A stretch of 64,000 bases of DNA, taken from NCBI GenBank assembly GCA_020081605.1, contig JAHREC010000049.1:1488001-1552000 (forward strand), in the 5' to 3' direction. Positions 9,771 to 21,898 of the stretch are shown here, piece by piece (the stretch's first letter is position 1; each line of letters begins with the position of its first letter). The translations under genes and the position numbers were made by a program. Under the pieces are notes generated by a model, which worked only from the letters and a program-made list of their open reading frames with translations, ran no database searches and had not been told where the DNA came from. Source of the DNA: Albifimbria verrucaria. Taxonomy: Eukaryota > Ascomycota > Sordariomycetes > Hypocreales > Stachybotryaceae.

Positions 9771-12700
9771 AATGGCGACGGGACGTAACGGAGATTTAAA
9801 TCGAAATAAAGAGAGGGTCAACGGCCTAGATCATTGATGAGGTCGCTGGAAACCTGGTGGCTCCGAAGAGTGGGTTTTGTCTGAAATGACCTGGAGGGAT
9901 CGGCGAAGGAGTAGTACAATGGGGTGCCGATCAACAATAGGCGGACCGGTGATCGTTGGTCGGGCGGACAGCGACAATGTCTCGGATAGGTGACCGGCAA
10001 AGGGATACTCCGCGATATACTTGGACCAAAGCCAAGTAAGGAGTAAGAAGTGAAGTAAGTGTGAAGGAGAGAGAAGAAGCGTGTGAAAAGAGCACACCGA
10101 CTGAAGATGACGAAGCGTAGATAGGAAAATGGCACTCCAGGGCCACGGGAAAACACACCGAAAGGAAAGAAAAACAACACAACAGACAAGAAACCCGTCA
10201 AACACTACAAGGGAAAAATCAAGAGATCAAGAATGAAAGAACAATAAACGGCGGTGTTGAGTAGAAGAGAGGGAGAGGCAGGCTGGCCAGTCAAGTGGGG
10301 AGCAGGGGTCAGAGGACCGGGGTGACAGGTGTAATCGAGGGCGCAGCCAAGTTCGTTGCGTGTGCCTGGGAGAGGGGCGGCCAGGGGAGGTTGTAAAGAT
10401 GAGGCCTTGTCGTGCAGATTCTGCTGCAGGCTGCAGGTACGTGACACCCTTGCTGATTGAGAGGTGGTGTGAAGGGTGGTGATGCTGGAGGGGCCCAATG
10501 ATGTGCGAGCCAGCCTGCTCGAAACGAAACGGACGATTTATGGCGGTGCCTCGAGAGAAAGAGCTAGGTTAGAATGAAAGCGCACGACGATGCAGAGGAC
10601 GATATCAGGTCGCCACCGCGGGATCAACCATGTCGCAGTTGAGGTCGAAGGAACAAGGAATTGTGGGTGGTTTTATTTCGAGGTCGAGTTGACAAGCAAC
10701 GGTCGCGAGGCAGGTGCCACTGAGTCCACACAACACAGTGGCAGGCAAGCGCTACATAGTACATGGACATGATGTACCTTGCTCAGCAGTCCTGCACAAG
10801 GCATATTACATACAAAGTGCACTTATTAAGGTACCGTCGCAACACGGTAAGCTTGCCTGGAAACTGTCTGATAGCCACAGCTTCGACTTGTTTGAGCTTG
10901 AGTCCTGCGCAGACGGTCTCTCGACGCCGCTGTCTTTCTTTTCTTTTTGCCCAGCCCAATGCTTCGCTGTCACAGTGTGACTGGGCTGGCTCGCCGTCGT
11001 CGTCCCCCTGCGCAGACGTGCTGGCCCAGCCCTGTTCTGTCTTTCCAGATCACTGTCTGTCAAAAAGACTCAGCTCCAAGAACAGCAACTTTTTAGCTCC
11101 AGTGGAGACCTGGGCTGTTCAGGAACCAAACTGGCGTGGTTGGCTAGGCTGGTGCGGATCCCAGGGATCCAGCCAATGTCATCCCTGGCCGGTGTCCCAC
11201 CCAAGTCCGGCCTGCCATCCCATGTCTCGTCTTCTTGGGCCCATCATCATCCTGCCTCCTGACGGTCACTTCACGAACCCGAGCTCGAAAGTCTCCGGTC
11301 GTCGTGGACGAGGGCGTCAGCCCGATGCAACTTTGTCATCTCCCAGAAGCCTGTTCTGGAAGAAAGCTGGTGGTCATGGCTATTACGAGCTCGTCCGTCA
11401 TCCAAGGTGCAAGGCATATAAGCTTCCGCGACATCCGTTGCCGTGTTTGACATAATCTTCTGTCCGGATATGATATGCTATGCTAATGCATCAGCGTCTG
11501 CGTTGGGCAGCACGCACTGCCGTATGCTATGCCCAGTCGTTGGACTGACTGCGACTGTCTTGCGGCTGCAGATCCCAATCCCCGTGGGATACGCGACCCG
11601 ATGATCTTCTGCATATCCATCTGCTTCAACCTGCTGCAATGGCACATTCGCATCGGCTCTTCTCCCCAGCACACCGCTTCGGTACCGTACAGGACATGTC
11701 ACCAACGGCTCGCAGTTGCAGTGGTTGTGTAGCCGCAGATCTTGGCCACCGCACCCAGAGAGGGCTACGTTGATCTGGTTTCACAAATGCATCCCCACAA
11801 CAGCACCCCTGCCTCGACGGAATCCCACCTGAAAGAGGATGCTGAGGCTCTCGCCTTGGCCACTCAGGGGCGGCCAGCGCTATCCATGGGGACCCCTGCA
11901 AAGGCTCCAGTACTGTAGATTCCCATGCCACCTAAGTCCCAAATTCGGTCATGTTTCTGCTCCAGCCTCTTACTCATGACCATGCCCACTTGGCCCCTGC
12001 ACCGCCCAATTTGGAAGCTTCTCGTTTAAAAAAGAAGTCATCTTCTAGCTCAGACATGGGATGCATCGCATTAGATTACCCGGCCTTGTCAATACTATGG
12101 ACGGCCATCCCGACATCAGTGAGACGCGTATCCTCTTCGCCAGCGAGCCATTCGTGCTCGATGCGGCAGTGTGTTGAGTTGATGCTGCTCTTGACATGAT
12201 CGACATGCTCACTTCCACGTGCAATTAAATGTTTGGAGAGCCAACACCAGAATGGCTTGGGAGAGTTGCCCGCTCCACCACCCTTGACTGCACTTGGACA
12301 CATGAAACACCTCCCAAGACCTCACTTGCCTGACACAGTTAAGGATCCCCACGACGCTGCAAACGCTCCTCAGAACCCGTATGGGCAACTGTCATTTACG
12401 CGAACCACTATCAACGTTGCCGCCAAGCGAACAACGGCGTGATCTAGTTTGATCTGGACAGCTTTTTGCTCCACCACATGTGGCAATGATGTAACTTGAT
12501 GGATATCGCCAAAGACATGTGAGGTGGACCCCAAAAGACTACCTACCTAGGCTTGCTAGGTAGCTGGAGAGAACGTGCGCTTGCTGTGCGCGACATCATT
12601 TCCCACGCTTACCTCGATGCCCTCCCCAGTTCCTATTTTCCTGCGTCGTCCATGAACGCATAACACGCTATAGACCAGGTAAAGAGACCAGCGTTTAAAA

Positions 12701-13303
12701 AAGAAAACTACCAACTGCATTGTCCAACACGAGTGCCATGTGTGCCGTTCCGTGTTCATCGACGCCTTGACTTGGCCTGTGTGATTAAGATCACCAACTA
12801 ACGAGATTGGCCAACCCAGAAAAGTTGGCCACACGCCAACAGACATGGGCTTGCACATCGCAACTTAAAGCATGCCGCTCACTTGACCACAGAGGGGTCC
12901 GATCACTTGTCCTGGCAGAGCCAACTCGGCTCCTTTGTCACAACGTCCTGCAGGATTCTACCCGCTGGTTGACGGGACGACTTTATCCGTATCCCGTGTT
13001 CGAGATGTGAAATCCTCATGGTCTGTTCCCTAACTAACCACTCTGGTGCAGGCAGATCGGAGTAGGAGAAGTTGGATCCGCGCACGAGGTCAAATATGTA
13101 GTAATAGCACTAAAGAGCCGGTGCCATCAACACAAATCAAGTAATATTCTCAACCGCTGTTGCTCTATCTTTACACCTCTTCCGCCACATCATACATCTA
13201 TATGCAAGTTCATCATCTATGTCTCTGAAGGAATTTGAACGCCGGCTCCGACAAGACATCCCGAACACACGTTGATCCAACAGATGCTGCAACCTGAAAC
13301 ATA
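9771..13303. other. Intergenic region, no supported gene
   Basis: About 3.5 kb. Open frames here (for example 10763-11455 plus strand) have biased, motif-free translations and no splice-consistent extension. A hairpin is listed at 12543-12563. Nothing else is recognised. The right part lies just beyond the 3' end of the AFG1 gene. Confidence 0.5.
12543..12563. repeat. Perfect 8-bp hairpin CTACCTAG / CTAGGTAG
   Basis: CTACCTAG, loop GCTTG, CTAGGTAG. TACCT/AGGTA motifs recur in other intergenic parts of this window (30.4-30.5, 35.1 and 63.3 kb), so this may be one instance of a genome-wide low-complexity motif rather than a specific site. Confidence 0.6.
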
Positions 13304-14951
13304 TCACATCGAATCCTCCATCTGTCGACTCCTGGCCTTTGTCCAACTGTCCTTGTCCTCCTTTCCACCCTGGCCTTCAAGTCCCATGCCCCTCTCTACC
13401 CACTCCTTGCTCTCCATATGGCTCAAGCGACTGAGCGCTCGGGCAAAAGCGAAGGCCTCTTCCTCGCCGGCGAACAGGCTGGATTTTTTAACCGCTCGAC
13501 GTTCTGCTCGAGATCCTCCATCACGTTCTCCACCTCCGGTTTATCCGGACCATGTTCGTCCTGTTTGAGGAGAGACTCCGCAATTTCATCACGAGAGACA
13601 AATAGCTCGGTTAATGGTTTCTCGGTCGTCAAGACCAGCTTTGCATTCCCTTCGTAGACAGCATCAATGAATGTGATGAAACGCCGTGCCAGATCACGCT
13701 CGCGAATCGTCATGCCAGGCACCTCGGTCACAATAAATGCATCGTAACAGCGTACCAGTTCCAGATAGTCAGCCGCCGACTTGGGTTTACCGATGAGCTC
13801 ATCAAATGTAAACCATGCGCACCGACCACTGACTCGCGGAACATAAATCTCGCGTCCCCAAACCTTTTGTACTTCGGGGTGGGGTTGAAGTGCTCCGAGT
13901 CGCCGAGGAAGCGAAACCACTTCTCGGCGTGCGAGTTTGCGTGATCGTCCAGCGGCGTATGGTATACTCCCGACGGTGGGCGCGGGATCTTTCTGTAATC
14001 GGTAGGCGAGTCCAAGTTTATCACGTGAAGTCTTGTCTTTAGAAGCGTTATAGCAGGGATGAAAGACTCTCGCTGAATGCCGTTCTTGTACAGATCGTCT
14101 GGGTGACGATTCGATGTTGTCACCATGACTATGCCATGTGACATGAGCGACTCCAGCAGTCTATATCTGTCAGCAAGTGCATCGCAATACTGTGCGGTCG
14201 GCCTACCTTCTTAAAATCATAGCATCAGCTACATCGGTACACTGAAATTCATCGAAGCACAGGACGTTGCCCTGCTCCGCAATATCGGCCGCCACAAATG
14301 GCACCGCGTCGATATCGTTGCCATGCTCCATCTTCAGCTTGTGTAATCTCTTGTGTACGTCCTGCATAAAATGGTGAAAGTGTATCCTTGTCTTGCTCTT
14401 CACATTGCTTGGAAGTGTGTCGTAAAACAGATTCATCAGCATTGTCTTTCCACTTCCGACGTCGCCATACAAATACAATCCGCGAGGCAGGTTCGGGGGA
14501 TGTCGCCGACAGCTCCTTTGGAACGGCTTCCACCGCCGAAGAAGGACGAAAACATCGACTTCTTGGCAGGTTTGAGCAGATCAAAGCTTGGATGGACTAC
14601 CGGAGGCGCCTCGTACCGGCTCAGCTCATTGTGAAGGTGTTGAAGGCTTTCGATAATGCCTGCGATCCATATATTAGCCCCTATCTCCCAGGTATCAACG
14701 GTTTACCAACCTCGCTGGTGTGGATCATTGCGTAGGAGGCCTTCATCTACCCTTCTATCGTATTCCTCCAGCGGACCAAGCGTTCTTGAAGTATGGTCCG
14801 TTACCGTAGCCAGTGGTCGTGCTCCTCGTAGCGCACGCCAGGAGGCACCGGAGCCCTGGGAACCGCGCGGCAACTTGGGCTTGGTCTGCGAACTCGAACA
14901 GGAGCCGGTCGCCGAATGTATGTCGTGAAGAAGCTGCGGGAACAGTCGCAA
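13304..14951 (-). CDS. afg1: AFG1/LACE1-type mitochondrial AAA-like ATPase
   Basis: Inner-membrane ATPase thought to assist turnover of mitochondrially encoded cytochrome oxidase subunits. Exon 1 (14951-14711) gives a basic presequence and [22 protein letters not shown]; intron 14660-14710 (donor GTTGGT) joins it to [17 protein letters not shown]. Walker A is [20 protein letters not shown] and Walker [22 protein letters not shown]. Intron 14161-14206 leads to [20 protein letters not shown] (sensor-1 region), then [20 protein letters not shown] and a C-terminal [20 protein letters not shown]. Three apparent one-base deletions are needed: G run 14495-14499, G run 13881-13884 and T run 13484-13489. 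Uncorrected, the frame stops at 13423; with the last one repaired it runs to the TGA at 13304-13306. The exact start is uncertain, since another basic frame lies just upstream. Family identity is secure. Confidence 0.92.
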
Positions 14952-17875
14952 CGGCAGCGTGGTGTCGTGATGACGGTCCGGCAGAGGGCCGTCGCGCTGC
15001 GGGCGCCGTGGCGCATTTCGCTACGTTGAGATATAGACGATCCTACAAATTCTGCGTGCCTTTCCCGCCTTGCATTGGGCACTTGTTTGCCAGTACAATT
15101 TTGCCTCAAGCCGATGATGGCCGATCACGCTCCGGCTCAGGGACTTTCCGTGCAGTCTGAGAGTAAACACGCAACGACGTCAGTGGGGCTAAATTTAGCC
15201 CTATTGCTCAACCGAGGTCCCTCCCGCCTTGTGATTACGTGATTGGAAATCTGGCCCGCTGCATTGATTCGCTGCATACTCCCTTCCAATTTTCGGTGGT
15301 CAAATTTGTCTCCGCGGAGTCAGACGTGAGCACCGAACAACATGCTACCCTAAAGCTAGCATTGGTTCCAAGAACTCGTGAGAGAGTTCTGTATCGATTG
15401 GAATAAAATCCTATTGTGTGTTGGATAAATATCTAATAATACTCTACTAATACTCTGATGTTTATGTAAGTATTATGTAGCATTACCTTTGTAAATGAGA
15501 ATGAATTTGAGTGAAAGGTCAAATGAGGTTGTAACAAAACGTTGATTTGTGATTTTCACACGAATGCTCTGATTCTAAGTCGTGTTTTATGCCATTACTC
15601 AAACACTCCCTAACAATACACAAAAGGGCAGCTTCGAAGCACCGTCTTTCCTCTCCTCTAGTTTGCCCAAGCTGTCTGTCCACGACTATCGCTTTATTAA
15701 AAGGCTTCTTCGGAAGCCCCATTCTCATGTTCGTTTCTAGAGTTATTCGACTCTTCTGCAGCTTCTGCTTCTGCAGCTTTTTAGCAGCTTTTTCACGCCG
15801 CATTTCAACGAACTTAGGTTTCCCTTCCCTATAATATGTTAGTTTATAATACTACCTATATTAGAATTATAATAACCTACATGGGGGCAGCGGTGTTTCT
15901 CTTGACACCCTGGAGCTTTTTAGAGCCCTTATTGCTATTGTTATTGTTGTTGTTGTTGCTATTATCGCTCGAGAGTCAAGCATCTTGATACAGGGCGTCC
16001 TTCTCGAGGATCATCTGCGACGAGGGTAGGCTTAGAAGGTCCCTACCATATACGCGGGTGTTTGCGTGAGGAGAGACGTGAGTTCCTAAAACCTTGGGCG
16101 TGTTAGCTAGTTGTGGTAAGCAGATTGCGGTTCTGACGATACCCAACGATGCAGGCCATACCCTCCAACTAGGGGTGAGGTGTTGATGGCATGAGGCTAG
16201 CCGCGATGACGAAGGGGTCAGGAAAATGGGGATAGCTGCGCGGTTGAAGGTAACTCAAACCCCTAGAATGATATGCTTGTTGGTTGAATGATGATAGCAA
16301 GGGCCAATATCACTAACCGGTAATGACTCTAATAGTCCTAGTCTGTAGCAGCAAAGTCGAGCAGAGGTGAGGTCGAAGTTTTGTTATGAGGAGGTGCCGA
16401 CAATGGTGAGGATGTCAAGTTAGAGTTGGGGCATTTAAGCTGTCCAGTTTAAATTTGGCAGGTGTGAAATGCCACTTTTACAAAGTAACACTCCTAAATG
16501 TCAATAACCAGATACGGCGTCACTTGACGGAGGGTACCAATGTACATCGTCGCGAATACCACTACTTCACCAAAAATATCCATTAGGAAACCATGCAACC
16601 AAGAATTGCATACCATTTAAGGACCTTACGGGAATTAGCTCCCCGGACGCTCGTTAGAAGCAATGCGATTTGCCAGTGAGAAAAAACGGACACTCACATG
16701 CAGGAAGAGCTTTGTAAGCGAATATAACATTGAAGGGTAGAAAGAACACGTTCTTGGCGGGTTGGCGGACAGGCATGCGGATAGATAGATGGATGGATGA
16801 GTGTTCGTCCATACCAAGTAACTGTCCAGCCATCCAAAATAGAGCCAAAGGTGCATTATCCCGAATGCTGAGACGATAGCTAATGCATCAACAAAACAGC
16901 AAGAGTCTGTTCGTGGATGGCATACAGAAGCATGGAGTTGGCAAGAAGGCTGGAGACGTATCGTGTGTACTGTGGAGGCACCGACCTCAATAAGGCCCAT
17001 CGCAAAGCACTGTGCCATCGATGGTTTACCGGGACTGGAAGTTCGTCCATGGCTCGTTAGTGCTGAGTTACCAAGTAACTGGTTTGGCTCACTCGAGAAT
17101 GACTACCTGATCGGCAATGGGAATTCTTGGTAAAAAGTGAATTAAAGCGAGTCGAACTGTAGGTGAGGTAGGTATCACTTTTCATGGTCCCAAAGGAACC
17201 AGCATATCGCTGCTACAAGCTGCTCGCTGTACGTCGTAAGAAAGTTGCTTCATGACTTCCGTGCCAGCATTTTGTAAGACGAGATTTGGTAGAATGCCTG
17301 GGTGAGCAAAGTGGAAAGCGGAAAAGAAGGGTTGCAGGTCAATCCACCCACAGGCTTTTCTTTTTGGTGTATTGTTCTCCATAAACTACATAAGAACAAG
17401 CAAGCTTCCATGTTAATAGAATAATCTTATTTGATCTCATTCTTATGGTCCTTAGATTCTTACTCTCGCCTGGACAAGTCATATGAGGGTTCTCACTCTA
17501 CTGGGACATAATGAGCACGGTAGCGCACTATGGCACGATGGAGGTAAGTAAAGTGATCGCGTGGTGGACATCGTGTTTCTCTCATTCACTGAACCCAGAA
17601 AGACCGGAGGCATGCTATTGTTCAAATGGAGTCCATTGCGAACAGAGAACAAGTGATGCGCAGTTTTTTGTCCCAGGTGACATTTAACAATGTAAAGCCG
17701 ACGGGCTATTCCAAAAGGGGATAATCGACCGTGACATCTAACCAAAAGTGGAAGTATGGGGCCACCGACGGGGACCCACTATAGCACCGCCACATCCGTC
17801 CTTTTCGGGTATCATCGGACATTTGAAAGGTCAGCAACATAAAGCAAATTAATTCACCACAAATCAACAAAAAAT
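14952..17875. other. Intergenic region, AT-rich in part
   Basis: Nearly 3 kb upstream of AFG1 and of the tRNA gene. It contains AT-rich stretches (about 15380-15560 and 15830-15900), a short GTTATT/GTTGTT run near 15930-15965 and a GATA/GATG run near 16780-16800. Open frames at 15519-15834 encode only Lys/Gln-rich or low-complexity peptides. No gene is supported. Confidence 0.5.
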
Positions 17876-17974
17876 GGCCTGATGGTCTAGTCGTATGATT
17901 CCTGCTTCGGGAAACACCCGGAGTTGAAAGAGCTTTTCTGCAGGAGGTCCCGGGTTCAAATCCCGGTCAGGCCC
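17876..17974 (+). tRNA. tRNA-Pro(CGG) with a 27-nt intron
   Basis: The acceptor stem GGCCTGA (17876) pairs with TCAGGCC ending at 17973; the discriminator is C17974. The D-arm region holds the A box TGGTCTAGTCGTATGAT. Anticodon stem CCTGC (17901-17905) pairs with GCAGG (17940-17944); anticodon CGG is at 17908-17910. The intron is 17912-17938, at the canonical position one base after the anticodon. The T arm is CCCGGGTTCAAATCCCGG. A short T run just downstream (TTCTTTTT) can terminate RNA polymerase III. Sequence matches eukaryotic tRNA-Pro in D and T arms. Confidence 0.95.
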
Positions 17975-18310
17975 TTCTTTTTGTCCAGATTTCATGATGT
18001 TTTGCTGCTTGCCTGACCCCTGGGCATCCAGATAGGACGGTCACATTTTTCTTTTATTGCGGGAATCGATCTGCCCCCTTTCATGTTAGAGTACTTGATT
18101 CTAGCATGTGGGGATGGTAGGTAATATTTTGCTTCCACATCGTGATACACAATATGCATTTTCATAAGGTACGGGAAGTACATCGCCGTGAGTGATACCG
18201 TATCCGGTAATTGACGTTGAATCCTTATCCTGTTGAAGGAAGGAGCGTGCCCTTAACATTTTTGCGCGTTGGACAGTTGACAGCCGACACACACTCCAGC
18301 CGCGTTCGAA
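17971..18310 (-). repeat. Dispersed repeat, copy 2, abutting tRNA-Pro
   Basis: Inverted copy of 6975-7287. Homology starts at the CCCTTCTTTTTGTCCAG that overlaps the tRNA 3' end and terminator, and runs to about 18260. A weaker match (ACTCCAGCC-CGTTC) follows after an insertion near 18300. The copy boundary sitting at a polymerase III gene is the pattern expected of tRNA-targeting elements or of a duplicated tRNA flank. Confidence 0.8.
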
Positions 18311-18479
18311 ACCATCGCCAGGTTTTTTTGTGCAGTCCATCTCAACAACCTCGTTTACACTCATATGCACCCAACTTAATGCACTGCTTTTTGACGCCTG
18401 ATTTGCGTGCATTTGGTAGATTTCAACGACATGGTCTAGAACGATGTATCACTGAGTGTCCTGTAGGGGCTTAGAAAGT

Positions 18480-19096
18480 CAAAGGCCTCGAGAGGATCCT
18501 CGGTTTGACCACTTCAGTGAACTGCCTATCCTTTTCCAAACGCTCCACAAAGCTCGCTATTTTACGATCTTTCCGAAGGGAGCTGTATTGCACACGGCGT
18601 GAGGCTTAAATAAGCTCCGCGCAGCTTGCTGCAATGTTTTTGGTACTCAAAACACCAGCAAGTTGACGAATAGCAGCAACAAGAATAATAAGGGCGGTAA
18701 AAATCCCGAGGATATTAAGAAGAAATCCTCAGTCACGTCCGTAAGTTATTACTTGAATAGATTTAATATCAAATAACACAGTACAGGGAAAAGGGAACTC
18801 CAATTTCGTAGTAATGCGCTGGGAAAAGGCTGCAGAAGAACCCCAAGTGGTAAGCAGACGTGGACAGTAGATGAGGCAGGCCTGAGACGTTTCTGAGATA
18901 AATATTCGTGAAAAATTAGAAAAATAAAATAAAATATTACAAAAGTGTTAGAAGAATATTATACGATTAGCAGAAGAAAATAAGAACATAATTATATATA
19001 TACATATATTCAGATTATGTTAGTCTTTTACTACAACAGAGTCCTGATGCTCATTGATTCTTCCTTCATTCAATCCCGAGAGTCCTCAGCTCTAGA
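18480..19096. other. AT-rich intergenic segment
   Basis: Between the repeat and the 3' end of the TFIIIC gene. 18900-19020 is strongly AT-rich (runs of A, then ATATATATACATATAT). No coding signal. It may be decayed mobile DNA and includes the 3' untranslated region of the next gene. Confidence 0.5.
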
Positions 19097-21415
19097 TTAG
19101 ACAACAAACTTCCCTCCGCATCCTCCGCAGACCTCACCAGCAGAGTCCACCTCGGCATCAGAGCCCAGATGCGCCTTCGCAATCGCCGCCAACTCCGACA
19201 TCTTCAAGCACCGGAGCCCGCACACGGCGCACACACGGGAGATGCCAGGCCGCATTATGGCTAGGCCGGTCGCCGCGCAGGTTGCTTGTTGTTGTTAGTC
19301 TTGGCGTGGTGTGTGGATGAGACAAAGCTTACCGAATGAATGCCCGTTTTCGCATCGGGCTTCGTGGCCCAGGTGCTGCAGCCTCGTCTCGCAAAAGACG
19401 CAGAGCTGACTGGCACCGGCGTCCTGAAACAAATCTCGCAGAGGTGAGTGCTGTCTCATGGCCCGAGAGCCCTTGCCGTCCATTGTTCCTGGCACCTCTT
19501 CGCCCAGGCCGTACATCCACTCCCATAGCCTGCCCTCGGTTGTGAGAGGCCTGGCAGTGAATCCAGAGGTGGTGTTCGTGTTTGGTTGCTCTCGCCATCC
19601 AAACATGAGCCTTGACGTGCCGATGCGGCTCGGGTGTATTGTGCTAAATTTTGATACAACTACGGCTGTGCACCTGTCGCCTGGAGAGGACTCGAGAGCC
19701 CATATTCGGAACCGGCAGGGGTGGAGCTTGATCTTTGCTGCGTCGTCTTCCATGAATTCATCGTCGGACTCATCGGATTCGGACTCGAAGCCGTATCCTG
19801 CCAGAGCCGCCCCTCTGGGCACTATGCGGTTCATCTGTCGCCCAATGTTTTCGGCCCATTGTGGCAGTGGCTCATCAGGACCGATGAAATTGGTCTGATA
19901 CCAGTCTCGGTTCAGAGCGGTAGCGCTCAGCCTGACCAGCGAGTAGAGCGGAGCGGCAGGTTTGTTTCAGGATCCGGTTGATGCAGAACCAGGCCTGCAC
20001 AGGTTAGTATTTTCTTGGGTTCTTGGATAGGTGCGTACCTGTGATGGGATTTGTCGCCATGTCTTCTTCTTTAGCATATGACGTGGCACATTGCGAGATG
20101 GTGTGCCGGTCCGCTGGCGGGTTGAGCGGACCGGTGAGCGCAACCTGAAAAGGTTTGATGACGAATGGCGTCGTGATGACTCCACGTCCTACGTGTGTGC
20201 CATCTTCATTCCAAACCTGATTTTGTGAGTATACAGTTAAGGACATATGAGCTGGGACATACCGCGTCCTCCCAGTCTACCGACGCATCTGGGGCAAGTG
20301 ACAGGCAAATTGATGTTGTATCGGATTTCTCGATCTCAACTCGCGGTTTCTGGCCCCGTTCCCAATGATTGTATAGTGTTATCCTTCGAAAGGCGACGTG
20401 GTTTGTTGCAATGTACGCTAGAGTTGCTGTGCGGTATTCTTTAGATACCACCCACGGACTCCATTTCAACGAGCATGGACTCCCAGAAGAGACGTAGTCT
20501 GGGTCGAGAATATTTTGCTCCTAGTTACCGTTAATGACAGTTCGTCAAGTCTGAGATGAACAGTACCTCGTGAGGACCGCTGCCATCAAAGCTGGCCAGC
20601 TCGTGGACCTGCCAGATGGGGTCTTCGTCTGCGCCCGATTGTGATTGTTCATTCTTTCTCGAAAAGAACTGGACACCTGTGATGGTGATTTCGCCCACAT
20701 CGTTCAAATACGCCAAGAGAGCCCTTCCCGTGGCAATCTCCTTTGCCCAGGAAAAGGACACGATCCGCTCATTCATGCTTCGGAATCCGCTGTTGCGAGT
20801 ATCATCGGGGATCGGTAGTCGCGCACCTAACCCCAGAGGATCTTCCACCACTTAAAGCTTCGAGCTCGTACGCTGGACAACATGGTCGACCCGGCATCGA
20901 TGTGTTCTCCTAGCATGATGACGCTTCCGTTGGTCAACATGACGCCCAGGATCGGTCGCAAGTTGCACCCCAGCCCGCTCGGCGACCACTCCATTCTGGT
21001 AGGCTGACTGACGGCTCCGCCTGATGCCGTTACTGCTCCGTTCCCAACACCTGGAAAACTGACATCGTCGCCGGGTTTTGGCACTGGAATGTTGACACCG
21101 GCAAAGGCGCATAGCTGCGCGTTGATGGCAGGATCCGGGCGGATGATGCCGGCAGCTCTAAAGGTAAGTGAGAACTGAGGCTGGGCCGTTTCCCATTCAG
21201 CGGCCTCGCCATCTTGCCCTGCTTTGGGGTACTCGGGCAGAAATATGTAGATGGCGTCTTCAGTGGCTACGGCAAGCTCAGCGTCGCAGGACCAGGCGAG
21301 GGCTCGCGACGTGAGCGGGCGGGAACCCAACGTCAAAGTTTTCAGAGGCCGGCCCTTTGCAGCGTCAGCGATATATCCTGCTAAGAGGGTGAAGGCCTAC
21401 CTTTGGTCTCTCCAT
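19097..21415 (-). CDS. RNA polymerase III factor TFIIIC subunit (Sfc9/TFIIIC90-like)
   Basis: DNA-binding general factor subunit for tRNA and 5S gene transcription. The N-terminal beta-propeller segment (TFIIIC delta family) begins MERPKG in a 15-nt first exon and continues LTLGSRPLTSRALAWSCDAE and MEWSPSGLGCNLRPILGVML. Introns read as 21355-21400, 20521-20566, 20217-20262, 19995-20038 and 19285-19332, all restoring conserved frame. The middle has DWYQTNFIGPDEPLPQWAEN followed by an acidic stretch. The C-terminus is the zinc-binding domain: CVFC, CENGHSF, ATCAATGLAIM, CAVCGLRCL and a final CGGCGGKFVV. Apparent one-base losses lie at the C run 20831-20834 and between about 19935 and 19965; the second is placed less surely. 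All key cysteines are present. Confidence 0.88.
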
Positions 21416-21898
21416 CTCGGATGAGCCACAATTTTTCACGAGGCGCGTGGGAAGCTCAATCACCGGCACATTATGTGAAGGTTAAACCAAGCTGCAAAAT
21501 CTCAATGGACTTATGATTTTGTTTACAAGACAACAGTAATTTGTTTAATTGTCTAAATATGTTGCTTGTCACAGTCTATGAAACAAGCAGATTCTTGCCA
21601 GTTGATGGAGGTGCCAGCATGCTGACTAAGGCCATCCAGCTATGGAAATGAAGCCATACAACCATCTGCTTCCTGCAGAATGTTTTTCTAATGGTCTAAT
21701 CTTACCATTTAGCATACCGTTGTTTGCATGAAATGCAATCGGCTATATTTAATCCAACTGCCCTTGAGGTACCCGCAGCAGTGTGCAGGCCCTGGTACAT
21801 CGTTGCATGTCGTGTCGGGTATTCTCCAGCTTGCCAAACTTGGCTACGAATGATAGTTCTTTTGGGTAATATATGTCACAGCTTAATTGTTCAAATCT
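21416..21898. other. Intergenic region between TFIIIC start and GPI8 stop
   Basis: Holds the promoter of the TFIIIC subunit gene and the 3' end of GPI8. The sequence is AT-rich around 21480-21560. No gene or repeat is recognised. Confidence 0.5.

Noticed and set aside
10763..11455. 230-codon open frame on the plus strand
   Set aside because: Motif-free, Ser/Pro/Cys-rich translation with no splice extension or recognisable domain; likely chance.
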